A stretch of DNA of 64,000 nucleotides from Leisingera daeponensis DSM 23529 (GTDB lineage: Bacteria > Pseudomonadota > Alphaproteobacteria > Rhodobacterales > Rhodobacteraceae). The translations under genes were made by a program, and so were the position numbers. Of this stretch, positions 47,512 to 57,320 are shown in pieces. Where the stretch lies: the NCBI RefSeq assembly GCF_000473145.1, contig NZ_KI421500.1:930225-994224 (forward strand), in the 5' to 3' direction. The notes under the pieces were generated by a model. It worked only from the letters and a program-made list of their open reading frames with translations. It did no database searches and was not told the origin of the DNA. Each line of letters begins with the position of its first letter. The first letter of the stretch is position 1.

Positions 47512-48552
47512 ATGACGACGGAGATGATTGACGGATTTCTGGCGGCCATCCCGCTGCCCGCGGTGCTGGTGGACCAGACAGAGCGGTTTATCGCAGTGAA
47601 TGACGATGCCGCCGCGCTGCTGGGGCGGGGGGTGAAGGGGCGTCATTTCGCCACCATCCTGCGCCAGCCCAGCGTGGCCGCCGCCATCGAGGGCTGCCTG
47701 CGCGACCGCAGCCCCCGCGTTGCCAAGCATCTTGCCAACGACGGCGCGCAAGACACCACCTTTGCCGTCACCCTGCGCTATGTTCCCGGTATCGGCGCCG
47801 TCGCCGGCGGCGCAGTTCTGGCCTGTTTCGATGACGTCACCGAACGCGAGCAGGCAGGCCAGATGCGGCGCGATTTTGTCGCCAATGTCAGCCACGAGCT
47901 GCGCACCCCGCTGACCGCGCTGATCGGCTTCATCGAAACCCTGCGCGGCCCGGCCCGCGAGGATGCGCCGGCCCGCGACCGTTTTCTGGCCATCATGGAG
48001 GGCGAGGCCAGCCGGATGAACCGCCTGGTGGGCGACCTGCTTTCGCTGAACCGGGTGGAAAGCGAAGAACGGGTGCGGCCCAAGCAGACCGTCGATCTGA
48101 CCGGCCATCTGGCCTCGACGCTCAAGACGCTTCAGCCGGTGGCAGAGGCCCGCGGCGTGCAGATAAGTCTGGAGGCCCCGGACGAGGCGGTTTCGGTCAC
48201 GGGCGATCCGGACCAGTTGCAGCAAGTCTTTACCAATCTGGTGGAAAACGCGGTGAAATACGGGGGCGATCAGGTCCGGGTGGTGCTGAGCCGCACCGAC
48301 CGCGACCCGTCGGTGCGCGCCGCCGCCGCCCGCGTTCAGGTGATCGACAACGGGCCGGGAATCGATCCCGTCCACCTGCCGCGCCTGACCGAACGCTTTT
48401 ACCGCGCCGACAGCCACCGCTCGCGCGAGATGGGCGGCACCGGGCTGGGCCTGGCGATTGTAAAACACATCGTTAACCGCCACCGCGGCCGCCTGCGAGT
48501 TGACAGCGAACTGGGGCAAGGCTCTGTTTTCACGGTTGTTCTTCCGGTATAG
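47512..48552 (+). CDS. phoR: Phosphate regulon sensor kinase PhoR, no membrane helix
   Basis: Histidine kinase of 346 aa with a PAS domain (about 5-110), HisKA with phosphoacceptor His128 in NVSHELRTPL, and HATPase (NAVKYGG, DNGPGID, GTGLGLAIVKHI). E. coli PhoR has membrane helices before its PAS domain; here the protein begins with the PAS domain and has no hydrophobic segment, so it is soluble or tethered through partners such as PstB/PhoU. It lies upstream of the pst genes in the same direction but is separated by a strong hairpin and a Pho box, so it probably has its own basal promoter. Confidence 0.9.
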   Translation: MTTEMIDGFLAAIPLPAVLVDQTERFIAVNDDAAALLGRGVKGRHFATILRQPSVAAAIEGCLRDRSPRVAKHLANDGAQDTTFAVTLRYVPGIGAVAGGAVLACFDDVTEREQAGQMRRDFVANVSHELRTPLTALIGFIETLRGPAREDAPARDRFLAIMEGEASRMNRLVGDLLSLNRVESEERVRPKQTVDLTGHLASTLKTLQPVAEARGVQISLEAPDEAVSVTGDPDQLQQVFTNLVENAVKYGGDQVRVVLSRTDRDPSVRAAAARVQVIDNGPGIDPVHLPRLTERFYRADSHRSREMGGTGLGLAIVKHIVNRHRGRLRVDSELGQGSVFTVVLPV

Positions 48553-48574
48553 CCGCCGCCTTAAACCCTCAAAC

Positions 48575-48614
48575 CAGCAAGCCGCCGCCGGACAGTTCCG
48601 GCGGCGGTTTGCTG
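48575..48614. terminator. 18-bp hairpin after phoR
   Basis: Stem 48575-48592 with 48597-48614, one G-T pair, CAGT loop. It has no following T-run, but its length and position between phoR and the Pho box suggest that it separates the two transcripts. Confidence 0.65.
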
Positions 48615-48649
48615 ATTCATGACACATTTTTTTCCGCCGGAACCGGGTT

Positions 48650-48678
48650 TGTCATGAACCTGTTACACTGGTGTCACA
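48650..48678 (+). promoter_or_regulatory. Pho box upstream of pstS, three direct repeats
   Basis: TGTCATG, TGTTACA and TGTCACA begin at 48650, 48661 and 48672, an exact 11-bp period, the spacing required for tandem PhoB binding. It lies 80 bp before the pstS ATG. Confidence 0.85.
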
Positions 48679-48758
48679 AAAGCCTCATCAGCGGCCTCTA
48701 GGTGATGCGCCAAGGTCACCGAGGGGTGATCGAACATTGAAAACTCATGGAGACAAAG

Positions 48759-49799
48759 ATGTCCTTTGTGAAACTGACCGCTTCCGCCCTGGCAATTTCC
48801 GCCGTTTCTGCCACCGCAGCAGCCGCGCGCGACCAGGTGCAGGTTGCCGGTTCGTCGACCGTTCTGCCCTATGCTTCTATCGTGGCTGAGGCTTTTGGCG
48901 AGAATTTCGACTTCCCGACCCCGGTTGTGGAATCCGGCGGCTCCTCCGCGGGCCTCAAGCGGTTCTGCGAAGGTGTCGGTGAAAACACCATCGACGTCGC
49001 CAATGCGTCGCGCAAGATCAAGGACAAGGAAATCGCCGCCTGTGCCGAAAACGGCGTGACCGACATCATCGAGGTCCGCATCGGTTATGACGGCATTGTG
49101 TTTGCCTCCGACAGCAGCGCCAACGCCTTTGAATTCACCCCGTCCGACTGGTTCCTGGCGCTGTCCGACAAGATCCTGGTTGATGGCGAACTGGCCGACA
49201 ACCCGAACACCACCTGGGCCGACGTGAACCCGGATTTCCCGGCCGTTGACATCCAGGCCTTCGTTCCGGGCACCAAGCACGGCACCCGCGAAGTGTTCGA
49301 AGACAAGGTGATCCTGGCGGGCTGCGAGGAAACCGGCGCCTTTGAAGCCTTCAAGGAAGCCAATGGCGGCGACAAGAAAGCTGCTGAAAAGGCCTGTATC
49401 GCCCTGCGCACCGACGGCAAGTCGGTCGACATCGACGGCGACTACACCGAAACCCTGGCCCGCATCGAAAGCAACAAGAACGGCATTGGCGTCTTTGGCC
49501 TGGCCTTCTATGAAAACAACACCGACAAGCTGCAGGTTGCGACCATGTCCGGCGTTGTGCCCTCGACCGAGAGCATCGCATCCGGCGAATACCCGGTGTC
49601 CCGCCCGCTGTTCTTCTACGTGAAGAAAGCCCACATCGGCGTGATCCCGGGCCTGAAGGAATACGCTGAATTCTTCGTCGCCGACGAAGTTGCAGGCGAA
49701 GACGGCCCGCTGGCCGAATACGGCCTGGTCGCAGACCCGGAACTGGCCGACACCCAGGAAACCGTCGCAAACGAAGCCGTCATGGGCGGCAACTCCTAA
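48759..49799 (+). CDS. pstS: Phosphate ABC transporter substrate-binding protein PstS
   Basis: High-affinity periplasmic phosphate-binding protein, 346 aa. Signal peptide residues 1-23 (ISAVSATAAAA). Phosphate-contact segments AGSSTVLPY, SGGSSAGLKRFC and GTKHGTREVF are in place. GGAG at 48749-48752 is six bases from ATG 48759, which I choose over ATG 48747. It is the first gene after the Pho box and is followed by an attenuator-like hairpin before pstC. Confidence 0.96.
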   Translation: MSFVKLTASALAISAVSATAAAARDQVQVAGSSTVLPYASIVAEAFGENFDFPTPVVESGGSSAGLKRFCEGVGENTIDVANASRKIKDKEIAACAENGVTDIIEVRIGYDGIVFASDSSANAFEFTPSDWFLALSDKILVDGELADNPNTTWADVNPDFPAVDIQAFVPGTKHGTREVFEDKVILAGCEETGAFEAFKEANGGDKKAAEKACIALRTDGKSVDIDGDYTETLARIESNKNGIGVFGLAFYENNTDKLQVATMSGVVPSTESIASGEYPVSRPLFFYVKKAHIGVIPGLKEYAEFFVADEVAGEDGPLAEYGLVADPELADTQETVANEAVMGGNS

Positions 49800-49822
49800 G
49801 GCTTCGCGCTGATCTGAGATTT

Positions 49823-49857
49823 GCCGGGGCGGAGCCTTCTGCCCCGGCGCTGTTTTT
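49823..49857 (+). terminator. Attenuator between pstS and pstC
   Basis: Stem GCCGGGGC / GCCCCGGC (49823-49830 with 49841-49848) followed by GCTGTTTTT. It sits inside the pst operon and should reduce read-through into pstC, keeping PstS in excess. Confidence 0.75.
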
Positions 49858-49908
49858 CCCGGTCCCCGACGCTGTTTCCCCTTTCGTCACCGCCTATCGG
49901 AGCCCTCC

Positions 49909-51381
49909 ATGCCCACTTTCTGGCTCGTTGTTCTCCTGCTTGCGCTGTCCGCAGCGGGATTCTACCTGGGGCGCAGCCGCGCGCTCAGAACCGCCGGGGG
50001 CGATGCAAGAGAACTGCATTCGCTGCCGTCTTACTATGGCTACCACGTTGCGCTGGCCGCGTTTGTGCCCGCCATCGCCGTGCTGGCCGTCTGGCTGCTG
50101 GCGCAGCCGCTGATTATCGAGAACCGTGTCTCGAACCTGATCCCGGCAGAGGCCGTGCCGGAAAACACCACCATCGGCCTGGTGATGAGCGACGTGCGCC
50201 GGGTTGCCGAAGGGCTGGATCTGGCGGTGGAGCAGGGCCTCTTGACCCGCCGGGAGGCGCGGGATGCCGTCAGCGGCGGACAGGACCTGCGCGCCCTGAT
50301 GGGCGAGGTCGGTGTCGCCCTCGGCTCTGACGTGCGCCCCGAGGTGCTGAGCGCCGCCCAGTCCTACCGCAACCTGTCCCAAACCGGCAATACTGCAATG
50401 ACCGTGGTTGTCGCGCTGCTGGCGCTTGGCGGCTTTGCCTGGGCCTACGGCCGCACGCACAAGGACTTCCGCGCCCGCAACGTGGTGGAGCGCGGCGTGC
50501 TGGCGCTGCTGATCCTGGCGGCCTCGCTGGCAATCCTGACCACGGTCGGCATTGTCCTGTCGATGCTGTTTGAGACCAAGAATTTCTTCGGCCTGCATTC
50601 CTGGACCGACTTTTTCTTTGGCTCCACCTGGGCGCCCAACTTCCGCGGCGACAGCGATCTGTCGATCCTGCCGCTGCTGTGGGGCACGCTCTATATCTCC
50701 TTCATCGCGCTGCTGGTGGCGGTGCCGGTGGGCCTGTTCGCAGCCATTTACCTGTCCGAATACGCCAGCGGCACGGTGCGCTCCTTCGCGAAGCCGCTGC
50801 TGGAAATCCTGGCGGGTATCCCGACCATCGTTTACGGCCTGTTCGCGCTGCTGACGGTCGGTCCCGCACTGGCGAACCTGTTTGCCAAGGGCGGGATGCT
50901 GGGGGTCGAATGGATGGCCGGCGCCACCTCGGTGCTGACGGCCGGGCTGGTGATGGGCATCATGCTGATCCCCTTCGTCTCCTCGCTGTCCGATGACATC
51001 ATCAATGCGGTGCCGCAGGCGATGCGCGACGGCTCGCTGGGCCTGGGCGCCACCAAATCGGAAACCGTGCGCCAGGTGGTGATGCCGGCCGCGCTGCCGG
51101 GCATCGTCGGCGCGGTGCTGCTGGCCGCGTCGCGCGCCATCGGCGAGACCATGATCGTGGTGATGGGGGCAGGGGCGATTGCCAAATTCTCGCTCAACCC
51201 GCTGGAGTCGATGACCACCATCACCACCCGCATCGTCAGCCAGCTGACCGGCGACACCGACTTTGCCAGCCCCGAAACCCTTGTTGCCTTTGCCCTGGGC
51301 CTGACACTGTTTGTCCTGACCCTCGGCCTGAACGTCCTGGCGCTCTATATCGTGCGCAAATACCGGGAGCAGTACGAATAA
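49909..51381 (+). CDS. pstC: Phosphate ABC transporter permease PstC
   Basis: Inner-membrane permease of 490 aa, long as in most alphaproteobacteria. The N-terminal 220 residues contain extra helices and a periplasmic part. The core permease domain has GTLYISFIALLVAVPVGLFAAIYLSEYA, the PTIVYGLFAL motif and the EAA-like loop ALGLGATKSETVRQVVMPAALPGI in variant form. GGAG precedes the ATG. Its stop overlaps the pstA start by one base. Confidence 0.95.
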   Translation: MPTFWLVVLLLALSAAGFYLGRSRALRTAGGDARELHSLPSYYGYHVALAAFVPAIAVLAVWLLAQPLIIENRVSNLIPAEAVPENTTIGLVMSDVRRVAEGLDLAVEQGLLTRREARDAVSGGQDLRALMGEVGVALGSDVRPEVLSAAQSYRNLSQTGNTAMTVVVALLALGGFAWAYGRTHKDFRARNVVERGVLALLILAASLAILTTVGIVLSMLFETKNFFGLHSWTDFFFGSTWAPNFRGDSDLSILPLLWGTLYISFIALLVAVPVGLFAAIYLSEYASGTVRSFAKPLLEILAGIPTIVYGLFALLTVGPALANLFAKGGMLGVEWMAGATSVLTAGLVMGIMLIPFVSSLSDDIINAVPQAMRDGSLGLGATKSETVRQVVMPAALPGIVGAVLLAASRAIGETMIVVMGAGAIAKFSLNPLESMTTITTRIVSQLTGDTDFASPETLVAFALGLTLFVLTLGLNVLALYIVRKYREQYE

Positions 51382-52739
51382 TGACTGACCTCAGCCAATC
51401 CAACGCAGGCGCGGAGCCCCGCACACACGGCGGCTCGCTGCTGGAGCAGACCCCGCGCACCAGGAAGCGCAACGCAGCCGAAGCACGGTTCCGCGGCTAT
51501 GGCATCGCCGCCATCACTGCAGGACTGGTCATGCTGCTGATCCTGGTGACCACCATTGTCAGCAAGGGCACCGGCGCGTTCCAGCAAACCTTTGTGACGC
51601 TCAATGTGGAGCTGCTGGAAGGCAAGCTCGACAAGAAGGGTGAGCGCAATATCGAAGACATCAAGAAGGTCACCACCTTCGGCTATGCCCCGATCATCAA
51701 GGGCGCGATGGAGGCCACGGTCGAGGAACTGGGCATCGATACCAGCCTCAAGGCCAAGGACCTGGCCGGCGTGCTGTCCAAGGACGTGGCCGCGCAGCTG
51801 CGCGACTATGTGATCGCCAACCCGGACCAGATCGGCCAGACGGTGGAGTTCCGCTTTCTCGCCTCTAGCCGCGTGGACGGCTACCTGAAGGGGCGCGTCA
51901 CCCGCGACAGCATCGTCAACGACAAGAACATCTCTGCCGAACAGCTTGATCTTGTTGATGCTTTGGCTGCTGCCGGTGTGCTGGAGAAGACCTTCAACCT
52001 CGACTTCATCACCGGCGCAGACGCCTCCGACGCCCGCCCCGAAGCCGCCGGCATCGGCGTCTCCATGCTGGGCTCTCTGTTCATGATGTTCGTGGTGCTG
52101 GCCCTGGCGCTGCCGATCGGCGTTGCGGCCTCGATCTATCTGGAGGAGTTCGCGCCGCAGAACTGGCTCACCGACATGATTGAGGTGAACATCTCCAACC
52201 TCGCCGCGGTGCCGTCCATCGTGTTCGGCATCCTGGGCCTTGCGGTCTTCATCAACTATATGCATCTGCCGACCTCGGCGCCGCTGGTGGGCGGTCTGGT
52301 GCTGACGCTGATGACCCTGCCGACCATCATCATTTCCACCCGCGCCTCGCTGAAATCGGTGCCACCGTCGATCCGTGACGCCGCGCTGGGGGTTGGGGCG
52401 TCGAAAATGCAGGCAGTGTTCCACCACGTGCTGCCGCTGGCCGCGCCCGGCATCCTGACCGGCACCATCATCGGGCTGGCGCAGGCGCTGGGGGAAACCG
52501 CACCGCTGCTGCTCATCGGCATGGTCGGGTTCATCGCCTCCAACGCGCCGGAAACCATTGCGGACGGCCTGCTGGCGCCGAACTCGGCGATGCCTGCGCA
52601 GATCTACGAATGGGCCAAACGCGCCGACCCGGCCTTCTATGAACGCGCCTGGGGCGGCATCATCATCCTTCTCATCTTCCTGGTGACCATGAACACGCTT
52701 GCCGTGATCCTGCGCCGCCGCTTTGAACGCCGCTGGTAA
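51381..52739 (+). CDS. pstA: Phosphate ABC transporter permease PstA
   Basis: Second channel subunit, 452 aa, also enlarged. After the first helix comes a soluble insertion of about 170 residues (about 60-225), probably periplasmic. The permease core has [29 protein letters not shown], and the loop [22 protein letters not shown]. It overlaps pstC by one base (TAATG), so the two permeases are translationally coupled in a one-to-one ratio. Confidence 0.95.
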   Translation: MTDLSQSNAGAEPRTHGGSLLEQTPRTRKRNAAEARFRGYGIAAITAGLVMLLILVTTIVSKGTGAFQQTFVTLNVELLEGKLDKKGERNIEDIKKVTTFGYAPIIKGAMEATVEELGIDTSLKAKDLAGVLSKDVAAQLRDYVIANPDQIGQTVEFRFLASSRVDGYLKGRVTRDSIVNDKNISAEQLDLVDALAAAGVLEKTFNLDFITGADASDARPEAAGIGVSMLGSLFMMFVVLALALPIGVAASIYLEEFAPQNWLTDMIEVNISNLAAVPSIVFGILGLAVFINYMHLPTSAPLVGGLVLTLMTLPTIIISTRASLKSVPPSIRDAALGVGASKMQAVFHHVLPLAAPGILTGTIIGLAQALGETAPLLLIGMVGFIASNAPETIADGLLAPNSAMPAQIYEWAKRADPAFYERAWGGIIILLIFLVTMNTLAVILRRRFERRW

Positions 52740-52753
52740 GGGGGCATAGTGCA

Positions 52754-53551
52754 ATGAACGACATGACCTTGATGGATAACACCGTGGAAACTCAGAACAT
52801 CAAAATCGCCGCCAAGGACGTGAACGTCTTTTACGGCGACACCCACGCAATCAAAGACGTGAACGTCGAGATCGAGGACAACACCGTCACCGCCTTTATC
52901 GGTCCCTCCGGCTGCGGCAAGTCCACCTTCCTGCGCTGCCTGAACCGGATGAACGACACCATCGGCACTTGCAAGGTAACGGGCGATATCCTGCTGGATG
53001 GCGAGGATATTTACGATAAGCGCGTCGATCCGGTGCAGCTGCGCGCCAAGGTCGGCATGGTATTTCAGAAGCCGAACCCGTTCCCCAAGTCGATCTACGA
53101 CAATGTGGCCTATGGCCCGCGCATCCACGGCTTGGCGAGAAACAAGGCGGAACTTGATGAAATCGTGGAGAAATCCCTGCGCCGCGGCGCGATCTGGGAT
53201 GAGGTGAAGGACCGTCTGGACGCCCCCGGCACCGGCCTTTCGGGCGGCCAGCAGCAGCGCCTGTGCATTGCCCGCGCCGTCGCGACAGAGCCTGAAGTTC
53301 TGCTGATGGACGAACCCTGCTCGGCGCTGGACCCGATTGCGACCGCCCAGGTCGAAGAGCTGATCGACGAGCTGCGCGCCAGCTACTCGGTGGTGATCGT
53401 CACCCACTCGATGCAGCAGGCCGCGCGTGTCAGCCAGAAAACCGCCTTCTTCCACCTCGGCAACCTGGTGGAATTCGGCCCCACCGGCCAGATCTTCACC
53501 AACCCCGAAGATCCGCGCACGGAAAGCTACATCACCGGCCGGATTGGCTGA
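52754..53551 (+). CDS. pstB: Phosphate ABC transporter ATPase PstB
   Basis: ATP-binding subunit of 265 aa. Walker [10 protein letters not shown] at residues 50-58, signature [16 protein letters not shown], Walker [14 protein letters not shown]; the Cys in GCGKST and the PCSALDP segment are PstB hallmarks. It follows pstA by 14 bp with a G-rich ribosome-binding site. With PhoU it relays transporter activity to PhoR. Confidence 0.97.
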   Translation: MNDMTLMDNTVETQNIKIAAKDVNVFYGDTHAIKDVNVEIEDNTVTAFIGPSGCGKSTFLRCLNRMNDTIGTCKVTGDILLDGEDIYDKRVDPVQLRAKVGMVFQKPNPFPKSIYDNVAYGPRIHGLARNKAELDEIVEKSLRRGAIWDEVKDRLDAPGTGLSGGQQQRLCIARAVATEPEVLLMDEPCSALDPIATAQVEELIDELRASYSVVIVTHSMQQAARVSQKTAFFHLGNLVEFGPTGQIFTNPEDPRTESYITGRIG

Positions 53552-53568
53552 TCTATAGGAATTTCAAC

Positions 53569-54279
53569 ATGGCAGAGCAGCATATAGCATCGGCATTCGA
53601 TCGCGACCTGGAGGCGATTCAGGCCCGGATCATGAAAATGGGCGGCCTGGTCGAGGACGCCATCCGCGAGGCAGCCCGCGCGCTGGAAACCCGCGACGAG
53701 GAACTGGCGCTGACGGTGCGTCAGGCCGACAAGGCCATAGACGGGCTGGAAGAGCTGATCAACGAGGAAACCGCCCGGCTGATCGCGCTGCGCGCGCCCG
53801 CGGCCTCCGACCTGCGTCTGGTTCTGTCGGTGATGAAGATTGCCGGCAATCTGGAACGCATTGGCGACTATGCCAAAAACATGGCCAAGCGCACTGGCGT
53901 CCTGGCCCAGGGGCCGAACATCAGCGAAGGAACCTCCGCCCTGCGCCGCATGGCGCGCGAGGTGGAGCGGATGCTGAAAGATGCGCTGGACTCCTACATC
54001 CAGCGCGACGTGGAGCTGGCCCGCGACGTAATCGAGCGCGACCGCGATGTGGACCAGATGTACAACGCCCTGTTCCGCGAATTCCTGACCCATATGATGG
54101 AAGATCCGCGCAACATTTCGGCCTGTATGCACTTGCATTTCATCGCAAAAAACACCGAACGCATGGGCGACCACGTGACCGCGATTGCGGAACAGGTGAT
54201 CTATCTTGTGACCGGAGAGAAGCCGGAGGAAGACCGCAAGAAAGCCGACACCACCTCGACAACACCGCAGGAGATCTGA
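53569..54279 (+). CDS. phoU: Phosphate signalling protein PhoU
   Basis: Protein of 236 aa, two three-helix bundles (about residues 15-110 and 120-215). Each carries the metal-cluster-type E-x-x-x-D-x-x-x-N/R motif, seen in LVLSVMKIAGNLERIGDYAKNMAK and CMHLHFIAKNTERMGDHVTAIAE. It links PstB to PhoR and represses the Pho regulon when phosphate is ample. It lies 17 bp after pstB and three bases before phoB. Confidence 0.95.
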   Translation: MAEQHIASAFDRDLEAIQARIMKMGGLVEDAIREAARALETRDEELALTVRQADKAIDGLEELINEETARLIALRAPAASDLRLVLSVMKIAGNLERIGDYAKNMAKRTGVLAQGPNISEGTSALRRMAREVERMLKDALDSYIQRDVELARDVIERDRDVDQMYNALFREFLTHMMEDPRNISACMHLHFIAKNTERMGDHVTAIAEQVIYLVTGEKPEEDRKKADTTSTTPQEI

Positions 54280-54282
54280 CCG

Positions 54283-54972
54283 ATGGCTGCCGATCAGCCC
54301 ACCGTTCTTGTTGTTGAAGACGAAATGGCCCAGCGGGAAGTGCTGGCCTACAACCTCGAAGCCGATGGCTTCCGCGTGCTGCGCGCCGGACATGGCGAGG
54401 AAGCGCTGCTGGTGGTCGAGGAGGACATGCCCGATATCATCATCCTGGACTGGATGATGCCCAACCTCAGCGGCATCGAAGTGTGCCGCCGGCTCAAAAC
54501 CCGTTCGGAAACCCGCAACATTCCGGTGATCATGCTGTCGGCCCGCTCGGAAGAGGTCGACAAGGTGCGCGGTCTGGAAACCGGCGCCGATGATTACGTG
54601 GTCAAACCCTATTCGGTGATTGAGCTGATGGCCCGCGTGCGCACCCAGCTGCGCCGGGTGCGGCCCTCCACGGTCGGCGTGCGGTTGGAATTTGACGACA
54701 TTGTACTGGACGCGGAAACCCACAAAGTGAGCCGCGCCGACAATCCGCTGAAGCTGGGGCCGACGGAGTTCCGCCTGCTCTCCACCTTCATGGAGAAACC
54801 GGGCCGGGTGTGGAGCCGCGAGCAGCTCTTGGACCGGGTCTGGGGCCGCGACATCTATGTCGACACCCGCACCGTCGATGTTCACATCGGGCGGCTGCGC
54901 AAGGCGCTGACCCAGCATGGCGGCAGCGACCCGGTGCGCACGGTGCGCGGCGCGGGCTACGCGCTCGGCTGA
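54283..54972 (+). CDS. phoB: Phosphate regulon response regulator PhoB
   Basis: OmpR-type response regulator of 229 aa. The receiver domain has the acidic pair in VVEDE, the phosphoacceptor Asp56 in LDWMMPN and the Lys in VVKPYS. The C-terminal winged helix (LKLGPTEFRLL, then VDVHIGRLRKAL) binds Pho boxes. It is the last gene of the pst-phoU-phoB operon, so its level rises with Pho activation, a positive feedback. Confidence 0.96.
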   Translation: MAADQPTVLVVEDEMAQREVLAYNLEADGFRVLRAGHGEEALLVVEEDMPDIIILDWMMPNLSGIEVCRRLKTRSETRNIPVIMLSARSEEVDKVRGLETGADDYVVKPYSVIELMARVRTQLRRVRPSTVGVRLEFDDIVLDAETHKVSRADNPLKLGPTEFRLLSTFMEKPGRVWSREQLLDRVWGRDIYVDTRTVDVHIGRLRKALTQHGGSDPVRTVRGAGYALG

Positions 54973-54980
54973 AACAGCAT

Positions 54981-55036
54981 CAGGGGGGTGTACAGGCGGT
55001 GCACAGGGGCTGCACGCAGGTCACCCCCTTGTTTTT
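54981..55036 (+). terminator. Terminator of the pst-phoB operon
   Basis: Outer stem CAGGGGGGTG / CACCCCCTTG (54981-54990 with 55022-55031) followed by five T; the loop contains an inner GTGCA/TGCAC hairpin. Confidence 0.75.
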
Positions 55037-55046
55037 CGGCCGCCGG

Positions 55047-55958
55047 TCAGCGCGGCAGCGGATCCTCCGGCTGCGCCTGACCGGCCAGCCACTCCCGGAA
55101 TTTAACCAGCGCAGGGGCGCCCGATTTCCGCTCCGGCCACACCAGGTAATAGGCGCCAGATGTCTCCGAAGCCTCCGGATGCAGGGCAACCAGACGGCCC
55201 GTCGCCAGGTCCTGTTCCACCAGGTAATCCGGCATCAGCGCCACCCCGAGACCATGCAGCGCTGCCTGGGTGATGGTTGCGAACTGATCATAGATCGTGC
55301 CGCTCAACCCGTCATTCGCGGCAATTCCCAGCCGGGCGAACCAGTCGCGCCAGGCCGTCGTCCGGGTTTGAATGTGCAGCAGCGGCAGCTTCAGTATGTC
55401 ATCAGGTTCGGTGACACTCCTGCCGTCCAGAAGCTGCGGCGCGCAGACCGGCAGCAGCTGTTCGTGCTTCAGCAGCAGGGCTTGCGTGCCGGGCCACTCT
55501 GCATTTCCAAAATGTATTGCTGCGTCAAAGGGTTCCGTGGCAAAATTAAAAGGCTCCAGCCGGGTGGACATGTTGATCGTGACATCCGGGTGAAGCCGGG
55601 CAAAGTCGGGCAGCCGCGGCATCAGCCAGCGCATTCCGAAGGCCGGCAGAATTGCCAGGTTCAGCGTCCCCGCCAGCGGTGCGGCCTGCAAACGCAGGGT
55701 GGATTGCACGATCTGGTTCAAGGCCTGCCGGATCTCCGCCGCGTAATCCTGCGCCTCACTTGTCAGCGTCAGCCGCTTCTGGTCCCGTTGCACCAGCTCC
55801 ATCCCCAGTTGCCGTTCCAAGGTCTGCAACTGGCGGCTGACGGCGCCTTGCGTCAGCGCCAGTTCGTCGGCCGCGGCCGAGGCGCTTCCCAGCCGGTCAA
55901 GCGCTTCAAGCGCGCGCAGGGAGGGGATGGAAGGCAGGAATTTGCGAGGTACGGACAT
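55047..55958 (-). CDS. LysR-family regulator (GcvA/AmpR-like), divergent from gcdH
   Basis: Protein of 303 aa. Winged helix (LPSIPSLRALEALDRLGSASAAADELALTQGAVSRQLQTLE) and an effector domain of the GcvA type. The start at 55958 gives the normal distance to the helix-turn-helix; a GTG at 56012 would add 18 residues and neither has a clear ribosome-binding site. It is divergent from glutaryl-CoA dehydrogenase with a 99-bp spacer, the pattern of the gcdR-gcdH pair, so it probably senses an intermediate of lysine or glutarate breakdown. Confidence 0.88.
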   Translation of the reverse strand: MSVPRKFLPSIPSLRALEALDRLGSASAAADELALTQGAVSRQLQTLERQLGMELVQRDQKRLTLTSEAQDYAAEIRQALNQIVQSTLRLQAAPLAGTLNLAILPAFGMRWLMPRLPDFARLHPDVTINMSTRLEPFNFATEPFDAAIHFGNAEWPGTQALLLKHEQLLPVCAPQLLDGRSVTEPDDILKLPLLHIQTRTTAWRDWFARLGIAANDGLSGTIYDQFATITQAALHGLGVALMPDYLVEQDLATGRLVALHPEASETSGAYYLVWPERKSGAPALVKFREWLAGQAQPEDPLPR

Positions 55959-56057
55959 GTATGAGTGTTTGTCATGGTTTCTTGCCAAAGTCTCGCTGTT
56001 TTTTCCGTTCACCTGCCGTTAGGGTTTGTCCAAACCGAGAACCATTGAGGTGACAAG

Positions 56058-57278
56058 ATGACCGAAAAACCCGCGCTGCGCGCCAAGGATGCCCCGGATC
56101 TGGGCCGTTTCAACTGGGAAGACCCGCTGCGGCTGGAGGACCAGCTGACCGAAGATGAACGGATGATCTCCGCCTCGGCCCGCGCTTACGCTCAGGAAAA
56201 GCTTCAGCCGCGCGTGCTAAATGCTTATGAAAACGAGGAAACAGATCCGGAAATCTTCCGCGAGATGGGCGAGATGGGCCTGCTGGGCACCACGATTCCA
56301 GAAGAATACGGCGGCCTTGGCGGCGGTTATGTGTCCTATGGGCTGGTCGCGCGCGAGGTGGAGCGCGTCGACAGCGGTTACCGCTCGATGATGTCGGTTC
56401 AAAGCTCGCTGGTGATGTATCCCATCTACGCATACGGCAGCGAGGAGCAGCGCCAGAAATACCTGCCGAAACTCGCCTCCGGTGAATGGATCGGCTGCTT
56501 TGGCCTGACGGAACCGGATGCAGGCTCCGACCCCGCCAGCATGAAGACCCGGGCCGAAAAAACCGAAGGCGGCTACCGGCTGACCGGCTCCAAGATGTGG
56601 ATCTCCAACGCGCCGATCGCCGATGTCTTTGTGGTTTGGGCCAAATCCGAAGCCCATGGCGGCAAAATCCGCGGCTTCGTGCTGGACAAGGGCTTGAAAG
56701 GCCTGAGCGCGCCGAAGATTCAGAACAAGGCCTCCTTGCGCGCGTCGATCACCGGTGAGATCGTGATGGACGGGGTGGAAGTTGGCGAAGACGCTCTTTT
56801 GCCTCATGTTCAAGGGCTTAAAGGGCCTTTTGGATGTTTGAACCGGGCCCGCTACGGCATCAGCTGGGGCGCCATGGGCGCGGCGGAGGCGTGCTGGCAC
56901 GCGGCGCGCCAGTACGGGCTGGACCGGACCCAATTCGGGCGGCCTCTCGCCAACACCCAGCTGTTCCAGCTGAAACTCGCCAACATGCAGACCGAAATCA
57001 CCCTGGGTTTGCATGCGTCCCTGCGGGTCGGGCGGCTGATGGATGAGGCCAATGCGGCGCCGGAGATGATTTCGATCGTCAAGCGCAACAACTGCGGCAA
57101 GGCGTTGGAGATTGCCCGGATGGCCCGCGACATGCACGGCGGCAATGGTATCAGCCTGGAGTTCAACGTGATCCGGCACATGGTGAACCTGGAAACAGTG
57201 AACACCTACGAGGGCACCCACGACGTCCATGCTCTGATCCTGGGCCGCGCCCAGACCGGTTTGCAGGCATTCTTCTGA
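56058..57278 (+). CDS. gcdH: Glutaryl-CoA dehydrogenase
   Basis: FAD-dependent acyl-CoA dehydrogenase of 406 aa that oxidises and decarboxylates glutaryl-CoA to crotonyl-CoA in lysine and tryptophan breakdown. GCDH-specific segments are [25 protein letters not shown] (too long a match to be a general dehydrogenase) and the C-terminal [17 protein letters not shown], where Glu385 is the catalytic base. GAGGTGAC precedes the ATG. It is followed by a strong terminator, so it is a single-gene unit under the divergent LysR. Confidence 0.93.
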   Translation: MTEKPALRAKDAPDLGRFNWEDPLRLEDQLTEDERMISASARAYAQEKLQPRVLNAYENEETDPEIFREMGEMGLLGTTIPEEYGGLGGGYVSYGLVAREVERVDSGYRSMMSVQSSLVMYPIYAYGSEEQRQKYLPKLASGEWIGCFGLTEPDAGSDPASMKTRAEKTEGGYRLTGSKMWISNAPIADVFVVWAKSEAHGGKIRGFVLDKGLKGLSAPKIQNKASLRASITGEIVMDGVEVGEDALLPHVQGLKGPFGCLNRARYGISWGAMGAAEACWHAARQYGLDRTQFGRPLANTQLFQLKLANMQTEITLGLHASLRVGRLMDEANAAPEMISIVKRNNCGKALEIARMARDMHGGNGISLEFNVIRHMVNLETVNTYEGTHDVHALILGRAQTGLQAFF

Positions 57279-57283
57279 TGATC

Positions 57284-57320
57284 AAACGCAGCGCGAGGAA
57301 CCGCCTCGCGCTGCGTTTTT
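57284..57320 (+). terminator. Terminator of gcdH
   Basis: Perfect 15-bp stem (57284-57298 with 57304-57318), five-base loop, ending in five T, five bases after the gcdH stop. Confidence 0.95.
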
